Source: Gonocerus acuteangulatus
Lineage: Eukaryota > Arthropoda > Insecta > Hemiptera > Coreidae
NCBI GenBank assembly: GCA_946811695.1
Contig: OX328132.1
Coordinates: forward strand, 52,909,859 to 52,973,858
DNA: 64,000 nt
Direction of reading: 5' to 3'
Shown here: piece by piece, positions 19,217-35,247 of the stretch
How positions within the stretch are numbered: position 1 is the stretch's first letter
How the letters are laid out: each line of letters starts with the position of its first letter
Translations under genes and position numbers: made by a program
Notes under the pieces: model-generated
Database searches by the model: none
Told to the model about the DNA's origin: nothing
What the model saw: only the letters and a program-made list of their open reading frames with translations

Positions 19217-20810
19217 ATAGGGGAAGGTGTTGTACCTTTGCACAATTAAATTTTTTTTAGCTGGAATTGGCCATTAGCGCCGCCATTTTTTTTTCTTTTT
19301 TTTATTGTAATTAGTATTCTATTCTTTATCGTATTTAATTTTTTCAAGGTTCTAACTTTACATTTAATATTTTTTATTAATTTTTAAAAAAATAATCGTA
19401 CAGTGGTCAAAGGTACAACTACATGTTTTACCTTTGACCATGGGGTGTTGTACCTCTGACCACGTAAAAACAACACAGCAGTGCAGAAAAAAAATTCTAT
19501 TGAGTAATATTATAATTAATTGTAAGTTTAATAAATACAGGACATGGATGTAAGCATAATAAAAAGCTATTATTGATATTATGCTGAAAAATCCAGTCAA
19601 GTCGATAAACGTTTAAACTGTCAAGCAGATCCACTAGGAATGGTAGGGTATGGACGTTTAGCCACAATGTCTTCAAGATCAATATCATACTAATTTTCAT
19701 CTTCTCTCGTAAACTTGTCACTTAAAGTTTGTTTTTTCAAATATTGGATCTTAAACATTGGACATTTAATACCACAGATCTCTGCGACTAAATATGTAAT
19801 AGTCTTTTTACTTTTATTTTTAACAAGTATAACATTTCCGTTTTTCAAATCATATTTTTCAAATTGTTGCTGGTCATTGACTTAACTCACGACATTTATC
19901 AGACAGATCAACGTCACTTTCTCATGAAGAAATTTTGGTGTCAGTATCAGAATGTGAATTGTCATTAGAATAATTTTCTTTTTATTTACCACTTTTTTAG
20001 GAAGAGGTTTTATTTGTATATGGTGTCTTACGTTTAGGGTGGTGCTTTCGTTTTTTTTTTTTGTTGTTTTTTTTTTCACCTTCAATAATTAGCTTTTCAG
20101 GAATATCTGTGAGGATACGGGGTTTCCCTTTATGCCGGCCCCTATTTGACATTTTCCCTCCCTCCGCTTTTCGATGAGGTCTCACAACTTCAAGTGGAAC
20201 GATGAGAGGCGATAGCGTTGAACTGCTACACTGAGGATTGATAAAGTCAGTTGGAACTTATTTAATTTATTATTTTTTAAATTCTTTGAACAATTGAAGC
20301 AACCAATATTAATTTAAAAAAAAAAAATTGTAGCAGAAGAACATAAAAGTTGAATTATGTAAAAATCACTCAGGTGTGTTGTACCTTTGACCTGGTCAAA
20401 GGTTCAACAACTAGTCGTGGTCAGAGGTACAACGCCATGGTAGTGCAAATTATAAAGCATGCTAAAAATTTTAGGGTTAAGATAAATCAATTTCAGAACC
20501 TGCACCATGTTTCATATTGTTATAGCTACTTTGTCAAATGATTTCCATCTAAAAAGACTTAATACAAAAAATATTATGAGGTAAAACGTCATCAATAAAT
20601 AACTTACATTTTTATGTTAGAAATGGATAAGTATTTTTTGCAAGAATCCTCTTTGACTTGAATAATGCCAAAGTAGGTTGGTTACACAAGAGCTTTAGTG
20701 AAGGAGCTAAACACTAATTACACCAAAATTTATAAAATGTTGCTACGTGCCGCGACAGCCTCGGTGGTCAAAGGTACAAGACGGTCAGAGGTACAACACC
20801 TTCCCCTATA
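19217..20810 (-). mobile_element. pogo/Tigger-like DNA transposon remnant
   Basis: Inverted termini ATAGGGGAAGGTGTTGTACC (from 19217) and its complement ending at about 20810 are flanked by TA-rich DNA, consistent with a TA target. The motif TTGTACCTYTGACC recurs in both orientations inside the element (about 19406-19460, 20379-20432 and 20766-20800), giving sub-terminal repeats that could bind transposase. The interior keeps only the C-terminal tail of a transposase on the minus strand. The catalytic core is missing, so the copy is internally deleted. Confidence 0.75.
19625..20185 (-). pseudogene. pogo/Tigger-like transposase C-terminal remnant
   Basis: The minus-strand frame starting at 20185 reads RPHRKAEGGKMSNRGRHKGK, then PRILTDIPEKLIIE. 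This is the 'RGRkkGKsrILTDtPEK' segment found near the C-terminus of many DDE_1 (pogo/Tigger/jerky-like) transposases. After frameshifts and stops, a second piece (about 19625-19868) reads FEKYDLKNGNVILVKNKSKK, then TITYLVAEICGI and FKIQYLKKQTL, resembling the small C-terminal domain of the same proteins. Several stops and shifts show that it is dead. The DDE core is absent. Confidence 0.65.
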
Positions 20811-21422
20811 TATATATATATATATTATAAGCAATCCTATATGTGCCCGGAAGGACCATCCAAAGTACAATTAACGCTGATTTCTTGGCACCTAAACGTC
20901 CTAACTGACAGCTCTTTTTCCGTCTGTTTTGTACGAATGATATTATTTTTTTTTTTTTTTTTTTTTTTTGCTTTGAGAGGAGTTGGGGCTGACAAAGCCG
21001 GGGCAGGTAAGGTCGGCCATTTTCTATTCCCCTTGGAGGTAAGAATTTATACCTCTATATGCTCTCTCAAATGGACGCTCTGGACACGCAACAGAAAGAC
21101 AGGAAAATTAACTACTAAATTAAATTTTACATGCTTAAAATTATATTAAAAAAAAGTCTATATTCATATATGCTTGCATTGGGCTTAAGAAACACATAAG
21201 AGCGTCGGCTTCAAACGTGTGTGATTTAATGTCTACAGCGTCGCCGAAGCACAAAATTTGCGAGCTTTCGTTTCTATGAAAATCTGTCCTGCCTAATGTT
21301 CAGTTGCAATACGCAAATGTGTTTAATAATGCTTTTGGATTCATTCAATTATAAAGAATACTATATCATTTTTTTTTTATCATTATATAATATAAGATAG
21401 TGAGCCTATTGATTACTTTGCA
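20811..21422. other. No gene seen
   Basis: Contains a short TA run (20808-20826) and a T-run (20943-20969). The frame 20841-21149 reads through the T-run and is not credible. Confidence 0.6.
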
Positions 21423-21430
21423 CTTTAAAC

Positions 21431-22168
21431 CAGGGATCAAAACAGTTATTTCTTTACCGAAAAAGTTAAAATTTAACTGTTAAAAAAGCATTAAAAAGTT
21501 TTAAGAGTAAAGGTTATTTAGGAACTTCTACAATTAGGTACATGAAAATAAAAGTTAAAGTAATACTTTTATTGTTTTCAATGTGAAATAAACGTTTTCA
21601 GTATTTTAATTAAGAATTTTAGGGTTTCGTTCGTTTACAATACCTGAAATACTGGGAAAAAAGAAAATACACAATTCCACAACTATATTAACTAGCACTT
21701 ATCCTACACGGAAGCCCATCTACTCAACTAAGTGTTGAAAGGAAGAGCCTTTTCAACCCTAAAGTATATATTGAATGATTATAGATCGTATAATCTAAAT
21801 TCCACAAACTTACAGGATAAATTATAATAGAAACTGAATTAATTCTTCAAAATAAGTGAAATGTTCTTCGTTTAAAAATTTATTTTTGTTTATTTACTGA
21901 AATATATTTGTTGATACAAAACAAAAAATAAACGTTAGTAGCATTAATTTATTCCTTTAAACTTTTTCCTATTAAGTACATATTTTAATAACAATTATTT
22001 TAAAACTTTTATTTTTTAACTTGAAAAATAACAGTTAAAAACCGTTTTAAAAAAAGTTAAAAACCAAAAAGTTATTTTATTACTTTTACTCTTTCAAAAT
22101 GAAAATAAAAGTAGAAGTTTAAAAATTACTTTTTTTAAATAAAAGTCAACAATTATTTTTGACCCCTG
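21431..22168. mobile_element. Non-autonomous hAT element, 738 bp, with 8-bp target duplication
   Basis: Termini CAGGGATCAAAA (21431) and TTTTTGACCCCTG (ending 22168) form imperfect inverted repeats of the CAGGG type. An exact 8-bp duplication, CTTTAAAC, lies at 21423-21430 and 22169-22176. Both features are diagnostic of the hAT superfamily. The interior is extremely AT-rich, with repeated aaaagttaaaa/ttttaactttt strings and no transposase. Removing it restores a sequence related to 22590-22660, so it landed in an older repeat. Confidence 0.88.
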
Positions 22169-22217
22169 CTTTAAACGCACTATTGCTCAATATTCATTTA
22201 TTCGGTATGCTCTATGC

Positions 22218-22245
22218 GTTTCATGTCCCAGTGACGCCTCATCAG
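22218..22245 (-). ncRNA. Hammerhead-like core, decayed
   Basis: The minus strand reads CTGATGA (22245-22239), a 16-nt spacer, then GAAAC (22222-22218) followed by gcat. The first box is canonical, but stem II pairing is poor (only GTC/GAC). It belongs to a repeat also present at 22590-22660. Confidence 0.4.
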
Positions 22246-22630
22246 AAGAATTAACAATTTATATATATATATATATATATAATCTAAAATAAATGATTTT
22301 GTATGGAATATTTTATTATATATTTTATACATTATTCTTAAGGAAATATTTTAGCTTTAAAGGCTGTAACTAACGACTTCATAGTAATTTATCAGATGAT
22401 TGAAATTTCTCATTAGAAAATTAATTGGGTTATGAAAAACATAAATGTTTAGCATAAGATAGTTTAAATACAAGTAGTTTCTTAGGAAAAAAATTGACAC
22501 CTACAAAGATTAAGTAGCATCACTTCTATTATTTATTAATTTAGATACAATGTTTTTGGCCTCCATCCATCTTTGGTTACCGTCCATATTTAAAACTTAC
22601 TATCACTCAATATCCATTGATTCAGTACAT

Positions 22631-22658
22631 GTTTCACGTGCCAATGTCTCCTCTTCAG
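22631..22658 (-). ncRNA. Hammerhead-like core, decayed
   Basis: The minus strand reads CTGAAGA, a 16-nt spacer, then GAAAC and atgta. The flanking text (ctcaatatccattgattcag) matches 22195-22205, so the two are copies of one repeat family. Confidence 0.38.
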
Positions 22659-24600
22659 AAGCTTTGCAACAAGAAATTTACATTCTTACCCAAAGAGTAG
22701 GTTCTGTAGGAATGTCTGCGTCTCATGTGATTCTGTTACTGCATAATTATTCTTCTGATTGAGGTAGTGGGACGGGAAACATTTAGAGTTTACTGAATAT
22801 TGAGGGATAGTGTTTTAAAAAAAAATATATTTTGACTTTATTCCTCGTTGAAGTTACAGTTTCTTGTTATTCTCAGTTTAAGTAAACGCTTCTTCTGAGA
22901 GAGGAATTTTCTAAAATAATGTATATACAGGGATGTCACTCAATTAATATCGGATTTCTGCCACGAGACATTATCACTAAAGGATTGGATATCACATTTG
23001 TTTTCTGTAACTTAGCTGTTTTTTTTTTCACTCTTATGATTGTTGACAAACAGAGAGTCTGTGAATATGATTGAGTGAGTAAGGGACCCAGTTATCCGGC
23101 AGTAATGCCAATTCCTACGGGAATGGCGATTCTCATGGGAATATGAGTCAGGCTCCCCGTAGGCCGCCACCCAGGACGCATTACACTTAAATATACAGAT
23201 TCAAATAAGGTTCCCTTGAATTTAAATTTTCCATGGATAATTCTTTATTATTTATTTAAATTCTGTTGAATGATCTACCTTCAATAAGAAGCTTTTCTGG
23301 AATAATTTAATAATATTGTAGGGAAAATAAGTTCCCCCAGATACGAGTAAAGAATGGTCTTATTGTTTGCCAGGTATTACAGGCCTATGAGTTCGAAAGA
23401 AGTGTTTCATGTGTTCACAACTAGCTATCTTTAGAGGAGAGGGACTCTAAGGTAAATTTGAGCCAGATTTCTTCATTTAGCTTTAATTTTATTCTTATCT
23501 ATAATAATAATGTACTTTCATCATTAATATTATTTTATAATCTAGAATGCCAAAATAATCTTAATCTTCTGATATACTATTTTTTTCAGGGCTCATCGCC
23601 GTAGATGCGAAGCCCTTAAAATAAAATAAATAAAAAAAAATATTGTTTCATAATATAGTGTTCCTAAATTACGGTTTTAAAATTCCCTTACAAAAAATTG
23701 AAAAAAAAAAATTTTATATTATATTAAATATTTAAAGCTGCAACTACTTTAAAAGTACTATCAATATTTAACTTTCAAAATAATTTTTCGGTCTTAGTCG
23801 GAATTTTATGTTCTAATAGAGATGATTTAAATATAATATATCATTCCATAAAAAAGAATTCTCATAATAATAATATTCCGGTATTAACTAGAGTATGGAC
23901 ATTAAATGAGGTCAACAATAGAAGTTTTAATTCATATTGTTTAACTCCTTCTTTTTTTTAAATGTCAGAATCTCAAAGATATTCCAAAAATGGTTTTCAA
24001 GCTTTTTAAAGAATTTCCAAGATAGTTGAGATAATATTTGTTGCCCTCAAAGATCATCTTTACTTAACCTTATCTTGTTTATAAATGCCAGATATAACCT
24101 TTTGCTTCTTCTTTCAAGACTAGTCTTGATCGGAAGATGACTCTTCAACAATTGAGAATACAATAATTTCACGAAGAATATAATCATTTTTATGAATTTC
24201 ATTGATATCCGTCTTCCGACAATAAAAAAAAAAATTTTTGTTCGTTAGTATTTTTAAGGTTGTAAATTATCTCTTCTATGCCATTTTTAATGCAATAGCC
24301 CAAATATGCTGAAATGTTATTTTTTCCCACCGTAATATAAGTATAAAGTGAATACTGTTTGATAAAAAAGTGTTATTAGTTTAATAACGCGCCAAAATTA
24401 AACAACATATTCAAAACGTTTAGTGAATTTCGAGCATGAATCGTATATTTCATGTTATCCCATGATTCCGAACATTTATTTCACTATTTGACTTCAAGGA
24501 ATTATGTAAATGTGATGAATGGGTTTGATCAGATATCAATGATATCCGTCATTAATGAAAGACTACTTTTTTTTTATCAGTGTTTTGGTTTTGCGTCATG
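22659..24600. other. No gene seen
   Basis: AT-rich. A short segment at 23090-23180 is less AT-rich but carries no recognised frame. A possible small repeat with gcccttaaaataaaataaat occurs at 23605. Confidence 0.5.
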
Positions 24601-25188
24601 GTTCTTATTGAATAATTGTATCTATGACAACGTTGCCCGTGACGTCAGGTAAGCAGCTGCGCTTTGGGAGTGCGTCCCACTTTACACTACTCCCTCAGTC
24701 ACTAATGGGATGTGTGGAGTTAGTTTGGTTCAATTGGACGCGGCAATAAATGCTCTCTCACAATACTTTAACTCTTGATCGTTTATTAATTGTTTTGGTG
24801 AAACGCGCAATTTTTTTTCCGTCGCTACGTAACAGGCTCGACTACTATCTTATTACTTACGCATTAAAATAATTACGAATTTACCAATGAATGAAGAACT
24901 CCGTGCCTGGGAGTGGTCTTGAGTCGCTAATGATAATATTTTTGTGTTAAAATATCTTAGAAAATGAAGTAGTGCCTAAGTATTTGTGATACGCGATGTG
25001 AGAGTGGAAAATATTGTCGTGCTAACGAAATGACGTTACATCGGAAAAATGCGTGTTGTACGATTTGAAAGTGTCCAGGTCTTAGTTTGCCCTGGTTCTA
25101 AAAAATGTGCGTGAATCTTCAAGCTATGGTTTAACTCTGGCTATGATTAATAATTTTAACCTTGGTTTTTATAATTGTAAACATGGTA
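24601..25188 (+). promoter_or_regulatory. Candidate promoter and non-coding first exon
   Basis: This roughly 590-bp stretch is less AT-rich and lower in simple repeats than its surroundings. It contains a consensus CRE (TGACGTCA, 24640-24647), an E-box-like cagctg, and ends with a strong donor-like AACATG|GTAAGTTT at about 25180-25190, where TTGTAAACA also resembles a forkhead/FOXO site. It could be a promoter and 5' UTR exon of the insulin-like receptor 30 kb downstream, because long first introns are common in arthropod receptor genes. That link is inference only; no homology or TATA box supports it. Confidence 0.22.
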
Positions 25189-25189
25189 A

Positions 25190-27960
25190 GTTTGTTTGTT
25201 TGAAAAGTAGTTAATTTTTACAACAACCCCTTAGTTCTTCTAATAAAAGTGCCTCTGTACTAGTTTTTTACTTTGCTATGCATTCTTTGGGGGTTGAGGA
25301 ATTTTCTCAAAACCTATCTGGATTATAGACCAATCTGGGTGTCATATATAATTTTGTACTTATAGAATGTGCATGCAATATTTTAAAGATTTTATGCTTC
25401 AGCTTATAATTAAAAAAAAATAAATAAATAAATAAACCAGCATATTTTTTCTCTTAAGTCTGCTTTCAAATGCACTATTACTTCTGCCTAACACTTTTGT
25501 AATTTTCTTGATAAAAATATTTATTTTTATTATTAATTTATATTTATTTATAATTGTCTTATAACTTGAAATTGGAGAGATTAAATATACTGCACAGTAA
25601 TGCATATAATGTTTATTAATACTAATGTATCTTATCTTTAAAATGCATGTGCTTTTTATTGTATATATTTGGATATAACATCTTAGTGTAAATAATCTAT
25701 GTTGATATAACAACTCTATTGTAACAACTTATCAATAAAGTTTTAAGTATATTATAAAATAGTGTTAATTTTTTTACTATTACATTTATGAAGCATATGC
25801 TATAAAATTGTTTGCCATTTTTACCAAATAGAAATTGTAATTGATCTGTGTATGTAGTTAGTGATCATAATAATATGGCTGGATTTTTATTGCAAATATT
25901 AAAATTACAGTAAAAAATTGAATCATTATTAATATCATGAATTTGGTCTTGTCCATATCGGTGAACAGTGGAAACCAAAATTAAAAAATAAATAAATAAG
26001 AATATTCTGATGATTATAAATTAAAGCCATACGTTTTCGAATTAAACATAGTTAAACAAAAATGACAGTTTATTTTGACAATTAGGGCAAATAATGTCCT
26101 ATGAATTAATATTTTTTTTGTGCTGTGATCAGACTTGTTTCGACAATAAAAACTTGTTTTAGCAGAGAAAAAAACAAAGCCAAAGGCAAGTTAAACAATT
26201 ATTAGTTTTTAAAACTATGACCTCAAAACATGAAACTTCCAAATGATCTCATAGCCATGCACAAATAATTGGCTCTTTAAAAAAAAAAAAATAAATAAAT
26301 AAATAAGGGAGTAAAACATTGTCCCAATAAAGCCGTGAAAATTAATTAAGACTACATGACACTAGGTGGAGGTGGGGGAGAAGTTTACTTAGATGGGGGG
26401 TAATAGTATATCAAAACATATTCAAACATGCACTAGTTATGTATATGTATGATGACATTTTTAAAGGGAAAATAAAAATATAGACAGTTCTATACACACA
26501 TCTGTTGGCAAATAAGCAAAACAATTATTTTATTGGCATATGGTACGACAAAGCAGAATAAAAGAAAATATTATAGGGGTACACTTTAAGAAAGCAACAT
26601 AAAATAATAAACATATGTTCAGAAAAATATTATATAAAAGTGAAACATTCACCTATTAATAAATATTACTTATAATAGAAGCACAATAAATATGTCAAAT
26701 TAATAATTCCTTAATAATTGTTTATTTTTTTTTAATTACTCATTTCAATCAATATTGCAATATATTAAGCATTCTAGAAAAAAAATATAATTACTATGAT
26801 AATTCATAATTTAAAAGTAACATTCCGAAGCAAAAGACATAAGTTGTAATTCTGTTCAATTATTTTAACCAGTTAATAAACTTCATTCCTTCTTAAAAAG
26901 TAAGTCTGCATGACTTATTTTGATTTAAACTTAGAATTTATTCTAGCTAATAGTTTTTCAAGTTCAATAATGTGTGGGTTCATACCTTACATATGGAGTA
27001 ATCTAAATAATATTTTAATCTTCATACTCCTAGGCTACTGTACTATTTGCAGACAAAAGTTAAAACAGTGAATGCTATCATTCACTCTTAGTGTTTTATC
27101 AACTTACTGATAACTGTTTTACGATTTTTTTCTCCTAAAAAAAAGTTGGCCTAATTCTATTTATTATACATATTATTTTAAAGTACCATAAAGAAATATA
27201 TGAGTTCTCATCATATAATTTTCTTTTTGTTTTGACCAAGGTGCCACCATCTTTAATCACACACATGGATCTCAATGTTTAGTAAACAGAACAACATGGG
27301 GCATTGAACTTTTTCCTTATTACTCTCAATTTAATTTAAAGTAGTTGACAATTTCAAAGCTTAGTAAAAATAAATAATAGTTAATGAAATAAATTCAATT
27401 ATTAATAAAATAATTCAAATAAATATTATTTTTGGAATAGTCAGATTTTTCTATAAAAATTATTTAATATTATAATACTCTTTTTCAAGGCTACTACACT
27501 ATACTCATTGAGGGTTATAGTAGAATATTGTCTGCAGTCTAAGGCAAGGCTCCTTTATTCATTTACTCATTATGCTGAAGCTCCCGTACTTTTTGCAAAA
27601 TCTTGAATAAAAACATATTTTATAACATTTACTGTTATATTGGACTATTATTAAGTGCATTGCAGTTCTGACCTAAATTTTACAAAACAATTTCCTTAAA
27701 TCTATTACCGCATATGCACCAAAGACAAATCTCATATCCATTCTGGTCATTCTTTTGAGTTATATTTTTTCGAAAAAAAGTTGCTTTAAGAACAATTTAG
27801 CATGTCATTGGCTTCTACCTTCACTTCTGTAGCTTCCAAATTTATAAGTCCAGAACAAATCACTCACTCTTGAGATTGCCAAGCCGGAAATGGCCTAGAT
27901 TCAGATTTTTTTTTTTTTTTTTTTTCAAAACTACTTTTTTATATAAAAATGAGTTTTTAT
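25190..27960. other. No gene seen
   Basis: Very AT-rich unique-looking sequence with short homopolymers. The minus-strand frame at 25399-25713 is low complexity (Ile/Lys/Tyr rich). Confidence 0.55.
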
Positions 27961-27967
27961 TGCTAAC

Positions 27968-27997
27968 GTTTCGGCTTGAATATGAAGCCTTCATTAG
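27968..27997 (-). ncRNA. Hammerhead-like core, decayed
   Basis: The minus strand reads CTAATGA, AGGCTTCATATTCAAGCC and GAAAC, then gtta. GGCTT pairs with AAGCC to give a plausible stem II, but the first box has A in place of G. A related copy is at 62064-62095. Confidence 0.38.
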
Positions 27998-30266
<2,269 letters not shown>

Positions 30267-30267
30267 C

Positions 30268-30447
30268 AATTTCAACTTGGCCAGTTTTCGTTAAATGATG
30301 GCCACTAAAGATTCAGATCCTTAGGGTTATGATTTAGGATTATTATTAACTCTTTGATGACTTAAACGATCGGGTTTGTATGAACTCTATGTAACTTAGA
30401 GCGGCCCGGCCGCATGTAAGTTAGCGATAACTGGCCAAGCTGAAATT
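30268..30447. mobile_element. Small MITE with 19-bp inverted termini
   Basis: AATTTCAACTTGGCCAGTT (30268-30286) pairs with AACTGGCCAAGCTGAAATT (30429-30447) at 17 of 19 positions. The 180-bp element is non-coding and sits at the edge of a (TA)n tract. A TA-targeting superfamily such as Tc1/mariner is likely but unproven. Confidence 0.7.
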
Positions 30448-32691
30448 ACACATGATATGAACTATTATTGTTCTATCTACTTTTTATCGTGTCGGTATTT
30501 TATTATTATTATTAGATATAATATTATAACTAAAACTCTATAACATATTGAAAAATAAAGCCTAATTAAAAATGAGGAACTCATTATAAAAGGGGAAACT
30601 AAGAAGTTGAAAATTTCTACAGATGAACATTTTGGAAAGTTGTATGCAACAACATGCATTTTTAAATTGTTAAATGACGACAATAATTATGATATCTTTC
30701 CCCCTAGAGTTTTTTTCTAGGCAGTCCTTTACCTTTCTGGTGGTTCCTTCTAAACATCGATTTTCTTTATTACTCCCGGTATGATTGCAATGCTATCCAC
30801 TAACAACATGCATTTTGTATCTAGACTTGATATAGTATATATACAGCATCCTTTGCTTCTTGGAATTAGAAAAGACACAGTGACCTAGACTTAATGGGTA
30901 AAGTATTTTTTTCTTTCTCGGTTTTTTCCTTTTATTTCTTCAATTACGAAATAAAAAGAATATCAAAATATGTACTATAGACAGAATATGAAAAATAATA
31001 AAAACTGTTTAAATGCTTTAACATCACTTAAAACGTGCAGAATTACATCAACACTTACGATTTACAAATCAGAAAAGAAATATATTTAAATACAATAACA
31101 TCTGTTCCATTGTCATTAGTCTCACAGTCACAACATAGTAAAACTGACTGTCAATAGGTTGTAACTGGTCTATAGAAATGTAACAACAGAGAGCAAGGAG
31201 GAAAGAAGGAATAATCTACCATGTTTCAATACGGGGAGTCTGAATGAAATGAAACCCAAAATCTTTATTAAACCAGGTGGTCCTATTTGAAGTGTTAGGC
31301 TAAGAAAACTATACTAAATATTTCAAACCCATATAGACCAATCAAATTATTCGAAAACAAGAAAATGGTTGCAGAAACATCCTTTGGGGTGTCCCCATGA
31401 GAAATGGAGAGAGAGGACAAAAAAAGATAATTATTATTTAAACAAACAGGCATAGTCATTTTATTTTACACTACAAATTAGTTATTTTTTTTTCTTTTTG
31501 TCAAATCGTTGTTTGTAAAAAGTAAGGGGGGGTGTCAATTTTATATGTAAGTGGTGTTACTATATTTCGTGTGCAAGTTCATGCTTGTTAATTTTTGTTT
31601 GTGCCTACAAATGACTAACATGTTTTGTAAACATAAGGCTCATGTTCAAAGCTAAAACCAATTTGAGGAATATTTTACTGAATGACTCAAGGATAGCGTA
31701 TCACATTTATTTTTCCAGTAAATAAATGACAACAATGTTCTATATATTGGGTTTCTTAAAGTGAACCAATAAAAGAAGAAAGCCTGGCTTTATGATACAA
31801 TATATGAATTATTGACAAATAACAAAATTAGTAATAAAATGCAGTTAAAAAACCATGTGAAATATTTGTTTAAGATATCAGTCTGACACTAATAGATAGT
31901 TCTTCGTCTACTGTAGAGGCAATGGCTAAACAAAAATTATAATTATTTGATCTTTAGAAAGTATTAAATAAAAGTACATTATGTTCTCACTAATATAATT
32001 TTCCTTAACAAAGACTTCTCTAATATTTCAGCTTGATTGTAACATAGATCTACACCTATGAATCATTTACAAATCTGCTTACTTCTTGACTTACTAAAAT
32101 GATTTGACATAAATATAAATAAACAGATAATGCATTCTGGCTAAAACTAACTCTTAATAACTAATGTTATTAGAGCATTATGTATAATGTTGTCATAGAA
32201 TAGCTAGAAATTTCAGAAATCTTACCTCTTTCCTATTTGTGCATAAATAGCTTCAATTAAAAGGTCCCGTAAAGTTACAAATAACTGTTTCTTTCCATGG
32301 ATAAAGAAGGCAAACTCTGCATTCTGCACTACACTCATTACACTTCTAATGTGAAAGAAATAACATTAGACACTTGTTTATGAGGTTAATAAGTTACTAT
32401 AAAACAAAGATTCTCGTCTGTACTCTGGATATTGTAAATAAACATTGTGATGACTAATGTAATTTTCAATTTTACTCCTTATTTTTCAACTATTATCTAG
32501 AACATAGAATTTTCACTATCTATAATACAATGAAATTTCTGTATTAAAATAGCATTTCAATACGGAAACTAAAGCAGAATGATTGCTGATAGATCGCCAG
32601 TTCACTACAATATTCACGAATGTCCAAAAGTAATCGATGTTGAGGTTGGTGTTTCAAAGTTATACAAAACTTTGTATTATCATCTTATGTT

Positions 32692-32757
<66 letters not shown>

Positions 32758-35212
32758 AATACCGAAAATTGAGTTGTTGATATCGATCCATATAGGTTTA
32801 AGGATCATAATAAATATTTTACCGGACATTAACTTGGATATAGATTTTTCGAATTTCACTACTATAATTCTCTAATATAGCTACCACCAAACTGCTATAA
32901 TTTAATATTTTTTATAGTATATTTTTGTTTAACAAAATCAAACCATAAATATATGGGTTATTTACATATCAGAAAAACTGAATTTTACTGATGTATAAAA
33001 ATAAAAGTCCTGAATTCATATTAATGCCAAGACATGAATAAAACGTTACTCGACTAAATCATTATTTATAGTTAGTCAACCATCCTCTTCATTCTATTGG
33101 TTATTTATTTTTTACATTATGCAAAACTTAACAACACAATATTTTTTGTTTATTCTGTTGTCAAAAATTGCTTTCCATACTTACTTATTCGCTTCCAACT
33201 GATCAGTAATTTGTTAAAAGTTTCTCATTGCTTAATTATATCTCTATTTGGTTTTTACTGTGATTGTTATCTGAGTGTTTGCACACTATGTTAATAGGAA
33301 CTCCAAACATTATTCTTCTTCATCTCCTAAAATTCATTTATGCATCTCGGCAAATATATCATGTTTAGTACATTTTTCGCTTTTTTTTTTTTTTTTTTTT
33401 TTTGCATCTCCGAATATTTTTTTCCAAGTATAGAAATCAAAAGGAGCGGACAACATCCGGCCAGCGACTTTTTCATTTAATCTAATGAGGTGAGGACTCC
33501 ATTGATTAGGAATCTCATTAAATAAAAAAAAATCTTATATCACTCACAATAACAATTTATTTGCGAAAATATAGTAAAATCTCGCATATTTCTATTTAGT
33601 AGAATGATTACTTATCTGTTGATACTTCAGTTTGAATTTAGTATTATCTCCGGGTATATACTTTTTCTTACCAATTCTGTCTAAATATGCCTCAAAGTCA
33701 AATTCGGCATTTCATAAATTAAGTTTCAGCCAATGTTATTTAGGAAGGTAGTGTATTTCCCCTCTTTGATGTCAGGCGATAATATTAAAGTACAGTAGCT
33801 TACCTCAACCACCCACTCCCAGTCCCTACATATTCTGTGTTGACCCACGTAAATCTAATCTGGTACACGAATGGCCCGCAGAATTTTACTTGCCTCTTGT
33901 CATTCAAAAATACGCATCATGCACAAAAATAGATGCTCAATGTTTGAAGGCTTATTAAAATGTTTTAGAAAATTATTATAGGACGATCCAGCCAGGAGAA
34001 TTCTCTTCCAAATATTTGATCAAGCTTTCGTTTCCATGACATATTTTAAAACTGTATGACAATACGAGTAAGTGGAAGAGGAACAGTAAAAACATTATGA
34101 AATTTATTTAATCTGAAATGTGTGTTCGTTTTTTTTTAAATGCATTGTTAAGCTTATAAAACTTAACTCCTGAGGTTTTCTTTGGTTGTTGAGCTAGTGT
34201 AAGATGTCCTGGTTTTAACTTTCATTAACCCATCTGTCATTTGCTATTTGAGTATCGTTTTTTTTTTTTTTTTGGAGAAATTATGTTAGGAATTAATCTA
34301 CTTTGCAGTGGAATTTCTCTCCTATTATATTATAGGAATTACTCTCCTATTATATTCTGCCATGTATGAAAAACACCTTCTATACACACTTTGTTGTGAT
34401 ATTTAGGCCCTGGAGCATTGAAATACTGACAATCCACAACGTTGCACACTATCCCATCATAAACCTGTAAAGTGTTTTCATTTAATGCTACATGAATATA
34501 TTAAATGTGTCAATGACAACATTGAAAGTCATTTTTATAACAGAATGCTAATAAAATTTTCTGAAAATGGGTATCGCAGGTTTTGAACCCAAATGCCTCA
34601 AATAGTCCATTATAACTTTTTAACGAGTTACTATATTTCAGTCAGGTGAGTCTCTTAGGGTTATCACAATAATTTTTTTTTTTTTTAATCTGCTACTTAT
34701 CGAATACATTATAACTTATATGCAAATAATAATATTAATGATTTATTTGGAAAACTTAGAAAATAATTTGTCTTTAAAGGATTTCGTAATAATCTATTAT
34801 TAGTAAGAAAGCCTAGAAATGTTACTAAATATTCAGTCAACCGTCCTTAGAAAATGATTTTTTGCTTAGAGATGTGGGTTCATCTGCTGTTGAAAATGAA
34901 ACACCATACTCTAGATTCAAATATTTATACACGGATGTAATCAAATATTGATTAACCTTACACGCGTGGGTCTAATGACCATCGTAGGCGATCTACAAAA
35001 AAATACAAATTAAACATTACCCGTAATATTAGGTCCAACCATCTCTTCAGCTTCATTTGTATCTTCTTAAGGAGAGTACTTCAAATCAAAATTATGCCAG
35101 ACAATTTTAGGTTTTATTTCTTTACTTAAGATGTCACAGTGAGTGTCACGTTGTTCTACTTCGATGAAAAACTCAGATCTAATTTATCAGTCCAACTAGT
35201 GGTTTCGCATTT

Positions 35213-35247
<35 letters not shown>

